The translations under genes and the position numbers were made by a program. From contig JAJHZJ010000335.1 in the NCBI GenBank assembly GCA_023548195.1, forward strand, positions 4,869,967 through 4,933,966: DNA of 64,000 nucleotides. Reading direction: 5' to 3'. The stretch comes from Bettongia penicillata ogilbyi (lineage: Eukaryota > Chordata > Mammalia > Diprotodontia > Potoroidae). Positions 1 to 11,709 of the stretch are shown here, piece after piece. The number at the start of each line of letters is the position of its first letter. Position 1 is the first letter of the stretch. The notes beneath the pieces are model-generated. The model had not been told where the DNA came from. It saw only the letters and a list, made by a program, of their open reading frames with translations, and did not search any database.

Positions 1-404
1 AGGAACTACCACATCTATATTGGCCAACATCTCAGCCTTTGACTCCCCAGGCCAGCCAGGTGAAGCCAGCTTTGGGGCTTCTGGAACCCTCCCTCCCATC
101 CTGTTCAGGTCCTCTGACTGCTTGGAGCAGCAGGGCTGGCCAGTATGTGTCACGGTTGGGAGGAGCACCAGGGCCAGCCAATCTTGAGGCGAACAAATGG
201 TTTCTGGGAGGAAAACGCCTTTGGAGATGCTGCACTGTTTCTGTCTTACTTATTCCACATGGGGACTTTTCTCCTCTTCCTATGTGGCCTACATTTCTAA
301 TTCTCTCCAAGAAGCAGGTTTGGTCGTCACATTAAGGCCCTGGCACTGATGCCAATGCAGGAGCCACATTCCTCTCCCAGCATCAGGTCTCCTAGTCTGC
401 GAAT

Positions 405-640
405 GGGAGTGGAGCTGACCGCTTGTGTGACCTTGGCCACTTAACTGTCCCAGATCCTCTGAGGCTCCTGACAGCTACAGAACCAGGGGGAAAGAAGGGA
501 CAACCTGCCAGGTGGTATCACCGTTTCACCTTGCCTGTATAATGGGGACAATTATATCAGAATTTCTTCTTCACAGGACTGTTGTATGGATCAAATGAAA
601 TAATAAAAAACCGAGTACAGCTCAAAGCACAGCATGTCAA
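405..640 (+). repeat. MIR-type SINE fragment
   Basis: The order 'gtgtgaccttggccactta', then 'aatggggacaattatatca', then a gactgttgt..atcaaatgaaataat block is the MIR core and 3' part in sense orientation. The tRNA-like head is missing or too diverged to see. Confidence 0.7.
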
Positions 641-2224
641 TTATGATGTCCCAAAGGCTGATCAGTATTTCTGACTTTAAGTCAGGGAGGTGCCAGGTTT
701 CCTCCCTGCTCCTCAGGCCTTACTGGCTGCACAAAGCTGGCTAAGGCCCTTCCCTCAGGCTGTTCCCTGGGACTTGGGGTCGGCAGAGGGATTTACACAT
801 GGGGGATTTCCTTCACTGACCGATGGCATGACAGCAAGGTTGTGCTTTTTGGATGGTGCAGGATTGCATGTCACCCATGGCCCTGGGTCACTGGCGACCA
901 AAGGCTAAGTTAAGAACCATCAGACTGGTCTCTGCTCCTTGCAGGGTGTCCCATGGACACAAAGGTCTTTTCTACGTGGTGGCTTCCTGGCTTAAATAGA
1001 CTTTCCTACTTGGGTGTCTCAATGAAAACTCAGAGGAGCTTTGGGAAGTCGAGAGCCAGAAGGTTGCTCGTCACTGTCTCACACAGAGTCTTCAGACTCC
1101 GGCCTAAATCTCTGCCCACTGCTGACTGTGCCCTAGGATTTCATCCTGCTGAGCCCAGGCAGGGCTTTGGAGGACTATGAGGGGCCTTGAGCTGTACCCC
1201 ACTGAGCTCTGTGAGCGTGTGCAATCCTGGGGACAGAGCTTCCTTTAAGCTCTACTCAGATCTCCTGGAGAAGAAGCGAGGCACACGGGTTGTTTTTGAA
1301 CACACGGAGGCTGATTGAGCAGCCCTCCAACCAAAGGGCCCCTCTTGGACACGCCAGCTGCTCTTGACACTCGGAGGAACACAGGCAGCTTCCCCTCCTT
1401 CCCTCACCCCAGCTTTGATGTGGAGTCAATAGGGATGGTTGCTGCCAAAAGGCATCTGTACAGATCTATTGGCTCATGTACTGCTCCTCCAGCACCCTTC
1501 TCTGTGTGAAGGATCAGGGTTTTGTGGGAGAATGAACACACACACACATGCTTCTCAAGAGACTGCCATGCACTGGGTGGGTGCTGCTGTCACCAGGCTA
1601 GAAGGCTAATCAGAAAGGTGGCAGTCAGTAGTATTTGGGCTACTTGGAAGGGCCTGCCTTCTCTCTTTGCCCTCCCTGACTCCCCGTTACGGAGCTGGGC
1701 TGGTGCTGGGCCAAACAGGTGCCAAGGAAGCCAATGCTCCCAGTCTGATGCTATTTCTTGCCAAGTCTCTCACTCCTCAGTGATCTGTGTTATGGTGGCA
1801 GCAGAGTTCATCTCCACTTGTTATGGATCTGACTCAAGGAGATGGAGGAGGCTTCTGAGGGGGTACCTTCTATGAGCTCCTAGGATGGCAGGAAGAGTTG
1901 TGAATTAGTCCTGTGGATCAGGGCAGAGGGCCAGTGTGCCAGAACCCACAATCTTAAGGGTTAGAGTAAAAGAAGACCAGCCATTTGGCACTGGAAAGGA
2001 AACTAAGGTCTGGGGAAGACGATGACTCTCCAGTTCAGGCCATATGACCCTAGTCTCTGGTCTGAATCACAGACTGCCTACCAGACATTTCAAACTGACT
2101 GGCCCAGAAGCTCCGCCCAGGGCCCCACGACCCACCAATCATCTGCATTGGTGTTACTGGTGTCACCCAAGCTTGGCGTCATTCCACTTCTCAAACCAAT
2201 GGCTCAGTTCTGTTGTTTCTGCTG

Positions 2225-2815
2225 GCCCAGATTCTCTCCCATCTGTCCCCTTCTCCCTCCTCATAGAGCCACCATCTTGGTTTGGAGTCTCCTTTCTCCC
2301 TAGGGTGATGGTGATGGCATCTTCTCCTCTTCCTGCCTCCAGTCTTTCAGTGCAGCTGCAAACATGGAGGTGTCAGTTACCCTGCACTCCCTCCTTACTA
2401 AACTCTGGCATATCTCTAGCACTGCAGATCAGCCCCTCTATTGGACCCTGCTTCCAACCTTTCTAGCATTACTATTATAACACATCACTCTCCTTCATAC
2501 TCCCAAACTGCCCTTACCCACCTCCACACGGCTCTTCGGCTCTCCTCACCGAGGCCTTCTCTGGGCCTGGAATCCCCAGCTAGCTGTGTCAGTCCAGTCT
2601 GAGCACCTCTATTTTTGACTTGCCCAGCTCCTGATGCTTCCTCCCAACCCTCCCTCCCCCCAGTCATATTCCATCCCTCTCTGAATATATCTATAGCTGT
2701 CCATGATGTCTCCTGGGGACATTAAGTCCTTTATTAGCAAGGACTGTTTCCCTTTTGCCTTAGTTTACTTGGCACATAAAAGTGCTTAATAAGTGCTTCT
2801 GGACTGATTTTGCCC
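2225..2815 (+). repeat. L2 LINE 3' end
   Basis: Several diagnostic L2 3' blocks occur in order: 'cttcctgcctccagtctttc', a diverged middle with 'gaggccttctctgggcctgg', then 'agcaaggactgtttccc' and 'ggcacataaaagtgcttaat'. Open frames across 2022-2466 are byproducts of this non-coding relic. Confidence 0.65.
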
Positions 2816-5104
2816 CAGTGCTTTCCCTTCTCTGATTATATTTTCATGGATATCACACAGAAAGTGTCTACAAAGTGTCTATCCATTGCCTAGCCTCAGA
2901 AAAATTACTGAGCAAACCTCCTAGGCCCAGAGCCGCTGAGCGACTTCTCTCAACCTATCAGAGCCCTCAGCAAGAGATGAAATGGTTCCTGGGCCCTGTC
3001 CTGCTCCTCAGAGAGGGAAGAGAAAGGGCCAGTGTGCTGGCATCACATCTTCCCAGGAAAACGCCCACCTGCCCCAGGCTCCTCTGGGAGCCCAGGTCTC
3101 TTGGGTTTTGCCAGTTCCAAGGGCACAAGAAAGGCCCTAGTGAAGTGAGTGAACCATGGTGGGAGGAGGGAGGCCACTCTGCTCCCTCTCCTCACTTGTC
3201 CTGAAGATTCCCTGTGGGGAGAAGCTCCAGGTTCCATCCACTAGGGAGGAGGGGCCTGGCCAGCAGTTTGGTCCCCTAGTCACCTATACGAGCATGACCC
3301 ACATCCTCCAGCTGCACCTGGAGCACTTCATGCTTGGGTATTAATAAAACCACCCCGCTGTTTGCCTCAGTCACTCTCCTTGACATTTTCTGACCTCTGC
3401 CCTCCTCATATTTGTTATCACTGCATAGCAACAGCCCATAGAAAATCAGAGCCCAGCTGGGAGATCTGCCTCATTCTTCTCTGGCTCTGATGTCTTCAGC
3501 TCTGCCACTGAAGGGAATCTGAGAGCTTTGGAGAAGGCCAGGAGGCCACTGTTTGAGCTAAGTCCCTGGAGGGGCACTAGGAGGAGGAGCTCTAAGTGAC
3601 ACTTATGTAAAGGGCCTGACTCCACCCTGGAAGCCAGGGTGGACAGCTCTAGGAGCGTCCCTTCCCACTTCCCAGGTGTCACGCTTGGCCAATGATGCAG
3701 CTTGGGTCTTTAGGTTCCTGTGGGGCAGAACTTGGCCTTTATGCGCTTGTTAAGTTAAGGCCCAGGCGTGAAGGGTGTAACAAGGATTTCTCTGTTAACA
3801 CTGATGACTCAGGAGGTGAGCTAACAGTCTGATCAGCTCAGAGGGGAGCCCAAAGGACCACAGGCAGATGGGTGTGGTTCATGCGATAGACCTTAGGGAG
3901 GAGTCGGGCTTTGCAATGGCCAAAGGGTCAGCCTGGAAGCAAGATCATGGATCAAGAGCTGGAGAGACCTTTGGGCCGCCCATCCAACAGCTTCATTTCT
4001 GCAGGCCCATAGGTTAGGCATCTCCCTTGCCAAGGTTCCTGACAGTTGCCACCAAGCTCGGACTTGAGCCCCAATCCCCACTCTCTTTCCCGCCACTAAG
4101 CATTGTGAAAATAAGACTGAGCAGGGGGATGACGTTCCCCGAAGCTGGTTCTGCTGTCCTACCACGTCCCTTGTGGAGCTCAGGGACCTCTCACTGCACC
4201 CCTCGGGGGATGGGGACTGTGGAAGTACAAGGCTTGTGAGCACTGGAGGAGGGGATATGAGGGGCTGCAGTGACTCTGGCCATCTGAGTCTGAGATCCCT
4301 TAACCTGCAGATGTGTTCACTGAATGGATGGAGGGAAGAGGTGACCACCCCGCCTAAGGCAAGGTCCTTGACATGTCCAAAGGTCCCTCTCCCACCTGCT
4401 GTTCTCAGGCCCGGCCTATGTTGTTAACAGTGCATACAGCCCGCAGATGTGCAAAGACTGTCCCCCGAATGGGGCCTCTGGTTTACAGCAGCCTTGTGGA
4501 TTAAATTCCTTGACACAAACATCATCCCAGACTGAAGCCTCCTTCTGGTGCATGTCCTCAGGCTCCTGGGACCCTCTGGACATAAGTCTACCAGGGCAAT
4601 GGAGTCCTCAGTTCTTCTAGAAGCATCAAAAGCAACCCTGGAGGCTACCTCTTCTGGGAGTTAGGTGCAGATGAACAGCCAAGTACCTCTTCAGTCAGAT
4701 TTCCCCACCTTCTCACACTAACACCAACTGGAAATGGAGTGGGGAGGACTGGAAAGCCACAGATATACAATTCTAGGGACCACAGGCACCCATCCAAGGA
4801 GAATGGGGGATCATGAACCTCTGCCCAAGAGTGATGATCTCTCAGGAGGATCCTGGCATACCTGACTCACCCCTGTCACTCCCCCGATGTTGGAAGATGC
4901 CACAGACGAACTTGGCTGCAGGAGCTCCTCTCATCCGGGCTGGGCAGTCTTTCATCCCATTAGCAAACTTCTGGGTGTGGCAAACAAGAGCTCCTTGGCA
5001 GAGCTGGGGTCATTCCCAAACCCCACTAGCAACAGTGCTGAGGGACACTTGTGGTCCTTGACACATGCTCTGACTAGCCTAGTTCATCCAGGGGCAATCA
5101 ATCC

Positions 5105-5226
5105 AAAGTCCCTGGGTTCAAGGTCTGGCTCTATGGCTAGGCAAGTCATTCTCAGTCTCTGGTTTTTCATTTCCACATCAGTGAGAGGGGCTTGGATGAA
5201 ATGATTTTGTTCTATGTTCTATGAGG
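5105..5226 (+). repeat. MIR-type SINE fragment
   Basis: It contains 'cctgggttcaaggtctggct', 'aggcaagtcattctcagtc', a 'ttttcatttccacatcagtg' match to the tttcctcatctg block, and the 'gcttggatgaaatgat' tail typical of marsupial MIR copies. Confidence 0.65.
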
Positions 5227-6489
5227 GTCTGGGCAGCAGGGAACAGGTAGAGGGGAAGGATGCAAACTAGCAGTAGCTGGTACTAGGAGAAGTTGGTACT
5301 GGGTGCTGGGTAGCACCCAGTCTGCCCCTCCCATGGAGAAAGGGGGAAGAAGAGGGCACCACAGGCTTGGCCAGCAAGGACAATAATGAGGGTGTGAGTT
5401 AGACTGGTGACAGCCAATCAGAACCCTGCCCTAATACTAATTAGGTATATGTCAAGGGTCAGGTTGACGATCTGGGCTCATTTCTTTACAGCAGCTCTTA
5501 GACTAAACTTTTCCAGAGAATTTCTCTTGGAGTTGGGTCTTCCTCAGCCCGGTCAAAGCCCAAGGGAAAACTGTGATGGTAAACTGGGGGACAAATCCAT
5601 TCCATTGGTACACGAAGTGGCATGTATATTTTTTTTTTTCAGTTCAGAAGTATCCAGGGCTCCCTGGCTAGTGCATAACTCAGAAATGACAGGGTTGGTT
5701 TTGACCTGTCCGCTGCTCTTGGAGAAGACATTTCCTTAGAAGTGTGCTGGGTGCGTGGAGAGAGAGATGAAAAAACCAAAGTGTCTAGAAATGATTCCAG
5801 AACAAGTCTTCTACATGGCCAGCAAAATTAGCTGGAGTCATGGTTGCCAAATGGCCTGCAGCAGTGGGAATTCCACTGGGATCTGTGTCTGGCAGCATGA
5901 GACCTCCCGATTCCTTGAGTAGGAGTAAGTCCTTGGGGTTTGTTTGTTCGTGTTTCAGGAGGACAGAACCCTGGGAACCAGTCATGAAAAGGAGCTCCCA
6001 ACAGGGGAAGGGCAGTCAATTGAGGTGGAGGGGGTCAAACCATGGCCTTATGCTGATCCCTGACACTGTGCATACAGATGCACAGAGCACAAGGCCCAAG
6101 AAAGCTTCTGGATGGACATGTGTATATCCATGTGGCACACACACATACACATACCTTCCTAGAGGTGGATTACTAGGGAGGCTTCTGAGGCACACAGACT
6201 CAACTAATCTGTCATAATAGTAATAGCATGGAAGGGGGAATAAGGGAATGCTATCAGGTTAAGTCTTCACTTAGAGCATGCGTAGCTTTGCTGTGTTTCT
6301 ATCTGTTATCCTAAATCAAGTTTTATACTTAGAAAATAAAGATTCCCTGAGGCATACCTTAACTACTTTGTTTTGTCAAAAGAGTTAGAGACAGTACAAC
6401 CAATTACAGGGAACTGGAGTTCCCAGACGTTTCCTGCCAAGTCCTTCTGGGAACTAAGTCTCTTTCTGGTTTAGTACTAAACTAGTAAA

Positions 6490-6715
6490 TGTTTTTCTCC
6501 CCTCAAACCTCATCGATGCTTCACCACCTCCACACCTCTGGTCCGTCCCCAAGTCCTCCTCCTATAACTCACTGCCAGCTCTTGTGCCATCCTCCCTGGA
6601 GGGTCTCCTGGCCTCCTCAGTTGCTTCTTTCCATGCCTGCTTCAAGGCTCATCCAGACCCTGAGCTCTACCACAGGAATCCCAGGAAAGTCTCAGGCCCA
6701 CTTAGGAAAGTAAGG
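6490..6715 (+). repeat. Possible diverged L2 segment next to the exon
   Basis: C/T-rich sequence resembles the L2 body: a 'cttccatgcctgcttcaagg' block followed by a ctcatccagaccctgagc-like part. It is too diverged to be certain. It ends about 145 bp from the CSTPP1 exon donor side. Confidence 0.3.
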
Positions 6716-6860
6716 CTACAGAGTATTGGGGGCCTCTCCTTCCACTGACCACTTCCTCTAGGGTGGCTCTGCTCTGAGCCTAATCTCCACCCAATTTTCA
6801 CCATTTGGGGTCCAGCTTAGAGCCCTACCACACAGAGAGAGCCAAGAAAGTTCTGCCTAC

Positions 6861-6945
6861 CTGGCTGCCTTCTGAGTAAGTTCCAGCGGGAAGTCTGGGC
6901 AGAGTAACTGTAGCAAACAGTGGTATTCCTTCATGGTCAGCAAAT
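6861..6945 (-). CDS. CSTPP1: Internal coding exon of CSTPP1 (C11orf49)
   Basis: CSTPP1 (centriolar satellite-associated tubulin polyglutamylase complex regulator 1) binds the TTLL1-containing tubulin polyglutamylase complex at PCM1-positive centriolar satellites and supports microtubule glutamylation and stability (established knowledge). The 85-bp exon reads on the minus strand as 2 nt completing an Asp codon (..AT), 27 codons beginning LLTMKEYHCLLQLLCP and ending LTQKAA, then AG as the first two bases of an Arg codon. It corresponds to roughly residues 94-122 of the human protein as I remember it. The acceptor is cccctgcag|AT and the donor GCCAG|gtaggc. The reading frame has no stop and both phases fit the known protein. 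Only this exon was found; the flanking exons (ending ..VGKNG and beginning IVLMDD) were not seen. Confidence 0.9.
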
Positions 6946-6985
6946 CTGCAGGGGAAACAGAAGGGAAAGCATTAGATCACCCTCT
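6946..6985 (-). promoter_or_regulatory. 3' splice site of the CSTPP1 exon: branch point and pyrimidine tract
   Basis: Read on the minus strand, the bases just before the exon are a T/C-rich tract ending in ctgcag. A CTAAT sequence at 6971-6975 matches the yUnAy branch-point rule, with its A at about 6972, 27 nt from the exon. This supports splicing at 6945/6946 and the minus-strand orientation of the gene. The branch point is inferred by pattern only. Confidence 0.65.
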
Positions 6986-8455
6986 TTTCATGTTGCCCCC
7001 TTCCCAGAATGCCCAGAATGCTTTTCAGCATAATTGTCCTTAAAGAAAGACCAGAAGGGTGCATTCATCAGTAAAATCTAGGGCTGGGAGTGGAAGCAAG
7101 AGGTTCCTGCTGGAGGGCCTGGCCAGCAAAGGAGGCAGATCAGAGCTAGTGAAGTCTACTGGGCTGGGAAACAGCGGGGTGAAGAGAGGTAATGAGGGGT
7201 GCCTTGAATGTCAGCCTCTGGTTTTACTTGTATATAAATATCTAGAAGAAGGAATCATTTCAAGGCTGGATAAATGTGCTGAAATCCATTGGCACAGTAA
7301 CAGTCACCACAACATGCCTGAGGATCATGCCCACATCATCTGCAAGGAGTCTCGAGGCCAACTGAGTCCTGCGATGTAGGAGGCATGGTGGGGGTCAGTA
7401 CAGAGCAGAACCCACAGTTCATTACTTTGTCATCCAGCATGGCGGTGGGCTGGCCCCTTTGGGAAGTCTGCATAGAAACAGGGTCATCCTATTCTAGGAA
7501 GAACAGAGCAGAGATCCAAAGTATACAGGAGAAGCAAGCGAATGATTCACAATGGAAAAGGAACTGCCTTGTGAGAGAGCAGCCAAAGAGAGGCTCTGTG
7601 GTTCAGCAAGGAGACCCAGAAAGGCAAAACCCAGGGAGGCTTATGGGACCCCAAGGGAAAGGAAGGAGACTGATGCTCAAAAGTTGCTTGTGATGGCATA
7701 TTCTCAATCCAAAAGGCTGTATGTAGATCTGCCCAGCAGCAGCAATCTGCAAAACTTCTCTTAACAAAAATATTTCAACTATGGAAGGAAGTGCCAGTGG
7801 GAAAGTGAGATGCAAGTGACACCAAGCAGTCCCAGCAGGGAGCAAGGCAAGCAGAGGGGATCCAGAGGGCACGGCCACACTCTGGAGCTGGAGATGAGGA
7901 TCAGAGGAGGTTGGCTTCTTGGACCAAGTTAGCCCAGGCCACAAAAACCCAGATTCCCTTCCCGGGCCAGCTGAGCTGGTGATTTTCCAAGCAAAGCCTG
8001 CCAGTCCCTGGGGATAGGTTTGGGTTCCTACCACTGTTTCATCCAAGCTCAGTCCAAGGTGGGGGCAGAAAACTAGCTTAACCACATCAACACGACCAGC
8101 AGTCCCAAAGGAACAGTCTCAGCGTCAATGTCAGTCAAAGGATCATGGTGGCTTTTGTGGCCTTGGCCTTGGCCATCTGAATGTGCATTCTCTTCAACCA
8201 TCTGACCTCGGGCATAGCCCAGGAAGGTTCTCTGGCCCTTCTGTACCTCCCAGAGGGGAAACAAGAAATGAAGGACAGGGGAAATACAGGTTCTCTTTGT
8301 TCTCAATGCCCGAAAGGTGTTGACTCTGCTTCTCTTTCCAAGGCACCGAGGAAGGAGGTGTCAACAATGAAGGTGAATATTAGCAAAAATGGGGCAAATT
8401 TTATATTGCAGATTACTAGGAATACCACATAATTAGACATAATCATGGCATGTGT
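6986..8455. other. Unassigned intronic sequence
   Basis: No repeat family or exon is recognised. A 160-codon minus frame lies at 7603-8085 but shows no known domain, no splice-site context and no similarity to CSTPP1, so it is treated as chance. Confidence 0.4.
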
Positions 8456-8459
8456 AGAG

Positions 8460-8585
8460 GCAGCCTGGCCAGTTGGATGTTGGAGTTAAAAACACCTGGG
8501 TTCAAATCCCACCTCCAACATTTCCTAGCTGTGTGTGCTGGGCAAGCCACTCAACTTCTATGCCTCAACTAATTCTCTAGGACTT
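8460..8585 (+). repeat. tRNA-derived CORE-SINE / MIR copy
   Basis: It starts with a tRNA-like segment containing 'cacctgggttcaaatcccac' (a B-box-like motif), then 'tagctgtgtgtgctgggca' and 'agccactcaactt'. This is the sense order of a marsupial MIR-type SINE. Confidence 0.8.
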
Positions 8586-9039
8586 ATCTACCAAGTCATC
8601 CTACACTAAAAAATCACAGATGTTTTGGGTACATGAGTAATGAGTGGCACTACAGGTATACCTGAGGTGAATGTTTCAAGACTCTGTGACTTCACTGACC
8701 TAGCTCCCAGTCCCCTTTACTGCCTTAGTGGATGAAAAGTTTGTAATCCTGTGGGCAGGCTGGGCCGAGTTGCCGAGTCCCTTTGGATGGGGTGTTCAGA
8801 CAAGACAACCTCCATTTGTGGATTCGGCCACACTCCATGCCTTTGTCCCTTGACATAACCTGCCAAAACCCAAACTTCCCTGGGGTATTCTGTGCCAAAC
8901 CAGAGTCTCCTCCTTGCCACAATTGAACACAGGAAGAGGAATATGAAAATTCACCCCATTTAATGATTCCCTTTGGGTTCAACATGGAGAGGAACTCTCT
9001 CCAGTATGAAGGCCCATGTAGGGTTAGTTCCTGCTCTGA

Positions 9040-9180
9040 TAGCACAGAACAATGGAGAGAGGCCTGGACTTAAAGGCAGGTGGTCTGGATTCAAATCCTG
9101 GAAGATCCTGGACAAATTACTTAACCTTTCTAGGCCTCTGACATTTCTCCAACACCAAAGATCTCAGATCTTTATAACAT
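9040..9180 (+). repeat. tRNA-derived CORE-SINE / MIR copy
   Basis: 'ctggattcaaatcctgga' is the B-box-like part. It is followed by 'tggacaaattacttaacct' and 'taggcctctgacatttctcc', the MIR core in sense orientation. Confidence 0.75.
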
Positions 9181-9220
9181 CCTTGTAATGCTAAGAAGAT
9201 TGTTAGTCATCTGTCATTTA

Positions 9221-9480
9221 TGGAGCAACTGAGACTGAAGCCCTCTAGAGCTTAAATGTCCTAGAGAGAGCCAGAGAGTGACAAGAGTGGGGAAAGGAGA
9301 GAGAAGAAAGAGAGACACGCGCTCTGGTGCACTTTTATTCACCTTCCTGCTGCTCGCTTATACAGGAGCATGGTGAGTGACGAAATTTGCATTTAAACCC
9401 CAATGGGGAACAGATCCCCTACCATCACAGGGGAAAAAAAAGGAAGGGAGTAGCAACATCCTTTGAAACTTGACTGATAA
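9221..9480 (-). repeat. Probable solo LTR of an endogenous retrovirus
   Basis: On the minus strand there is a TATA-like 'gtataagcgag', about 15-25 nt later an AATAAA signal (complement of 9334-9339), then 'agtgcaccagagcgcgtgtc' and a C/T-rich U5-like segment ending near 'agggcttcagtctcag'. This R-U5 arrangement is typical of retroviral LTRs. No gag, pol or env remnant was seen beside it. Ends are uncertain, and the family cannot be named without a search. Confidence 0.5.
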
Positions 9481-9495
9481 ATTCCTTGAACCAAT

Positions 9496-9735
9496 GATCA
9501 ATCAACAAGTATTTATTAAGTGCCTACTGCATGCAGGCCCTATGCCAGATGCTGGGGACACAAGGACCAAAAGTAACAGCTCTCATCCCAGTGACAAGCA
9601 CACATACACTGTCTAAGAACCAAGTGCAGATATCCACAGAGATCCCCTACAGGCCAGTGTGGGTGGGAAAGCTCCAGAGGTTGGGGCTGGGGGGGTCAGG
9701 GATGGCTTTGTGGAGATGGTAGGTGCAGGACCTGC
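9496..9735 (-). repeat. L2 LINE 3' end, antisense
   Basis: Plus-strand 'caacaagtatttattaagtg', 'cctactgcatgcaggcccta', then 'gatgctggggacacaaggac' is the reverse complement of the L2 3' terminus. It is followed by a diverged body. Confidence 0.7.
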
Positions 9736-9827
9736 CTCAAGGAGGTAGAGGTAGCAGGGCCCTGCCTCAGAGATTTTCCACAAGCTATGACCACTGTCAC
9801 AGGCTGAGCGTCACTGAGCAGCATGTG

Positions 9828-10010
9828 TGTTTGTCCTTCATTGCCAAAGAAGACCACACCATCAGAGAAATGATGACATAACTTGCACTGGACTTTGTTT
9901 TGAGTGAGGGAAGGCTGTGCAGGTCACCAGCCTCACTTCTCCTCCAGAGCCATCTGAATCCAGGGACCAGATATTCCTCAGGATGACTGAAGATGACCCA
10001 GGAGCAGCAG
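9828..10010 (-). repeat. RTE-type 3' tail (SINE or truncated RTE LINE)
   Basis: The plus strand reads 'tttgtccttcattgccaaag', 'gaccacaccatcagagaaat', 'gactttgttttgagtgaggg' and 'ctcctccagagccatctgaa'. I recognise this as the antisense of a marsupial RTE-derived 3' end. The same end, in sense, closes the element at 15935-16032, and a related end closes the RTE at 51900. Confidence 0.6.
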
Positions 10011-10019
10011 TGTTGGGTG

Positions 10020-11185
10020 GTTGGAGGTCTTCCAGACATGCTTCATAGTGCTCCCCATGAAGATGGGGAGGGTCTCCCAGGTGATGTTTCAGGACATACT
10101 TGGGGATCTGAACTTTTCCAGGTGTGGGCACTTTCTTCACCAATGCAGATCACAGCTCCTCTACCACAGAGTTCAAAGTTCATTGCCCTGCTGGCCATGG
10201 GGCTCAGTTAGGCTCACCCTAGGACACCAGACCTACAGTCCAAGGGTCTCTCACAGCCAGCCTCCCGGAACCTGTGTCCAGTGACGACTCAGAGTCACCT
10301 CCCAAGGTGCTGAGGGAGGCATCCCATCGGGAGCAGGGCTTTAATTTTAGGAAAAGCAATCCTTCATGTTCCTGGATCTTATCCTACACTGTGTGGGGGG
10401 CATAAGGACTTGTTCTACCCCTACTGCAAATGGCAGGATCTAAATAGCTCCAGGTGAACTGGATCAAGGAGACAATTCATGTGAATTGGACCTTTTCATG
10501 GAAGAATTTTAGTCTGAAAGGTTCTAATTACAGTCAACAGGAAAGCCTTACAAACAGATGCAGTTCAGGCAACCCAGTGCGTGGGCCCCAAGAAGCAGTG
10601 GGGGCAGGAAGAGAGCCGCTGCGCCTCAGGGACCCACCAACAGTGCACCTTCAAGCCCGGAAGGAGCAGAGGTCTGGGCAGGTGCAGGGGAGGCAAGCCC
10701 TGTTCACAAAGAGATGCCTTCTCTTCTCCCAAGGAATCCCCCGCAATTAGGGGAGATTCAACCAGCAGGTCCTGAAAGTTCAAAGGCAGAACTAAAATGG
10801 AATTTGGGACAAGATCAAGGTCAGAACATTCTCTACCTGATCATACTTCCCTCCAGTACTGTGGGTGGCCAGGGCTGTTGACTTCTGGGCATTCTCATCC
10901 CCATCCCCAAAGCTATATGGCAGTTGGAATGGAGTACTTTTTCTTTTCATCCTTTTATGAACACTGAGAGAAGAATAAAAACAAGACTTCTTCATTCCAG
11001 CTCTCGACAGGTGCTTCATCATGGCATGGAGGAAAGCTGGACGCTTGAGTCTCCAAGGGAGGGGCCTTCAGATCTTGTTGGAGGGGCGGCCTTGTGAGCT
11101 AAGGGCAGACTAGCAGGCATGCGTCTGCACTAGTAGAGGGGGTAGAGTTACCATACGTGGAGTCACAGGTCCTGAAGAGTGAAAC
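10020..11185. other. Unassigned intronic sequence
   Basis: No gene or repeat is recognised. Several overlapping open frames at 10454-10881 lie on both strands and lack any recognisable domain. Confidence 0.4.
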
Positions 11186-11189
11186 AAAT

Positions 11190-11408
11190 AAGGTACTAAG
11201 TAACTCTTCTGAGCCGACATACGACTTTCCTCTAACAACCCTGGGAGGTTGCTAATAGAAGATACAACTCACACAGATGCTGCTCTCTCCATCTTACAGA
11301 CGAAGTAACTTGAGGCACAGAGGGTAAGCGGTTTGGCTAGGGGGACCCTCCTCATATGGGTCAGAAGTCAGGTCCCCTCCAAAGTCACTGATCTTTCCAC
11401 TACACCTC
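11190..11408 (-). repeat. MIR-type SINE, antisense
   Basis: 'caaccctgggaggttgctaa', 'atcttacagacgaagtaact', 'aggcacagagggtaagcg' and 'actgatctttccactacacc' give the complete antisense order of a MIR: 3' part first, tRNA-like head last. Confidence 0.75.
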
Positions 11409-11561
11409 ATGCTTACTGCACAACCCCCCACCCCAAACCCTCGGATCTATGATTTTATCGGTGGGGAGAACTCCTAGTGTGGGGACTTCCTCTCTCTAAT
11501 ACAGAATAGCAATTTCTTTGTAATCTGTGATAAAGAATAGCCTGTGGGACAGAAAGCTTTA

Positions 11562-11632
11562 GTGACTGACTCCTAGTCAGAGCTAGTCTGTGTCTGAGGC
11601 ATAACTTGAACCCAGGTCTTCTGGATGAAAAA
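11562..11632 (-). repeat. MIR-type SINE fragment, antisense
   Basis: 'tgtgtctgaggcataacttg' followed by 'aacccaggtcttctggatga' matches the antisense SINE segment between the core and the tRNA-like head. Confidence 0.5.
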
Positions 11633-11709
11633 GAGGGCTTCTTGCCACAATGCTGACTATATTGATAACAACAGACACAAGGGCAATCGGCATATGTGCA
11701 CGTTACGAG

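Larger units (their letters stand above)
1..6860 (-). other. CSTPP1: CSTPP1 intron 3' of the exon (runs off the window)
   Basis: This sequence follows the exon in the minus-strand transcript. The next coding segment (beginning IVLMDDAMDCL) was not seen here. It is moderately GC-rich and less crowded with young repeats than the rest. It holds MIR and L2 pieces at 405-640, 2225-2815, 5105-5226 and possibly 6490-6715. The stretches 646-2220, 2820-5100 and 5230-6485 contain open frames by chance, but I recognise no gene or repeat in them. Confidence 0.65.

Noticed and set aside
2022..2466. Overlapping 93- and 140-codon plus-strand frames
   Set aside because: They fall largely in an L2 3' region, and neither has a recognisable domain.
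3893..4348. 151-codon minus-strand open frame
   Set aside because: Overlaps plus-strand frames equally long, has no domain, and lies in GC-rich intron where stops are rarer.
7603..8085. 160-codon minus-strand open frame close to the CSTPP1 exon
   Set aside because: No recognisable domain, no match to the expected CSTPP1 protein, no splice-site context. Most likely a chance open frame.
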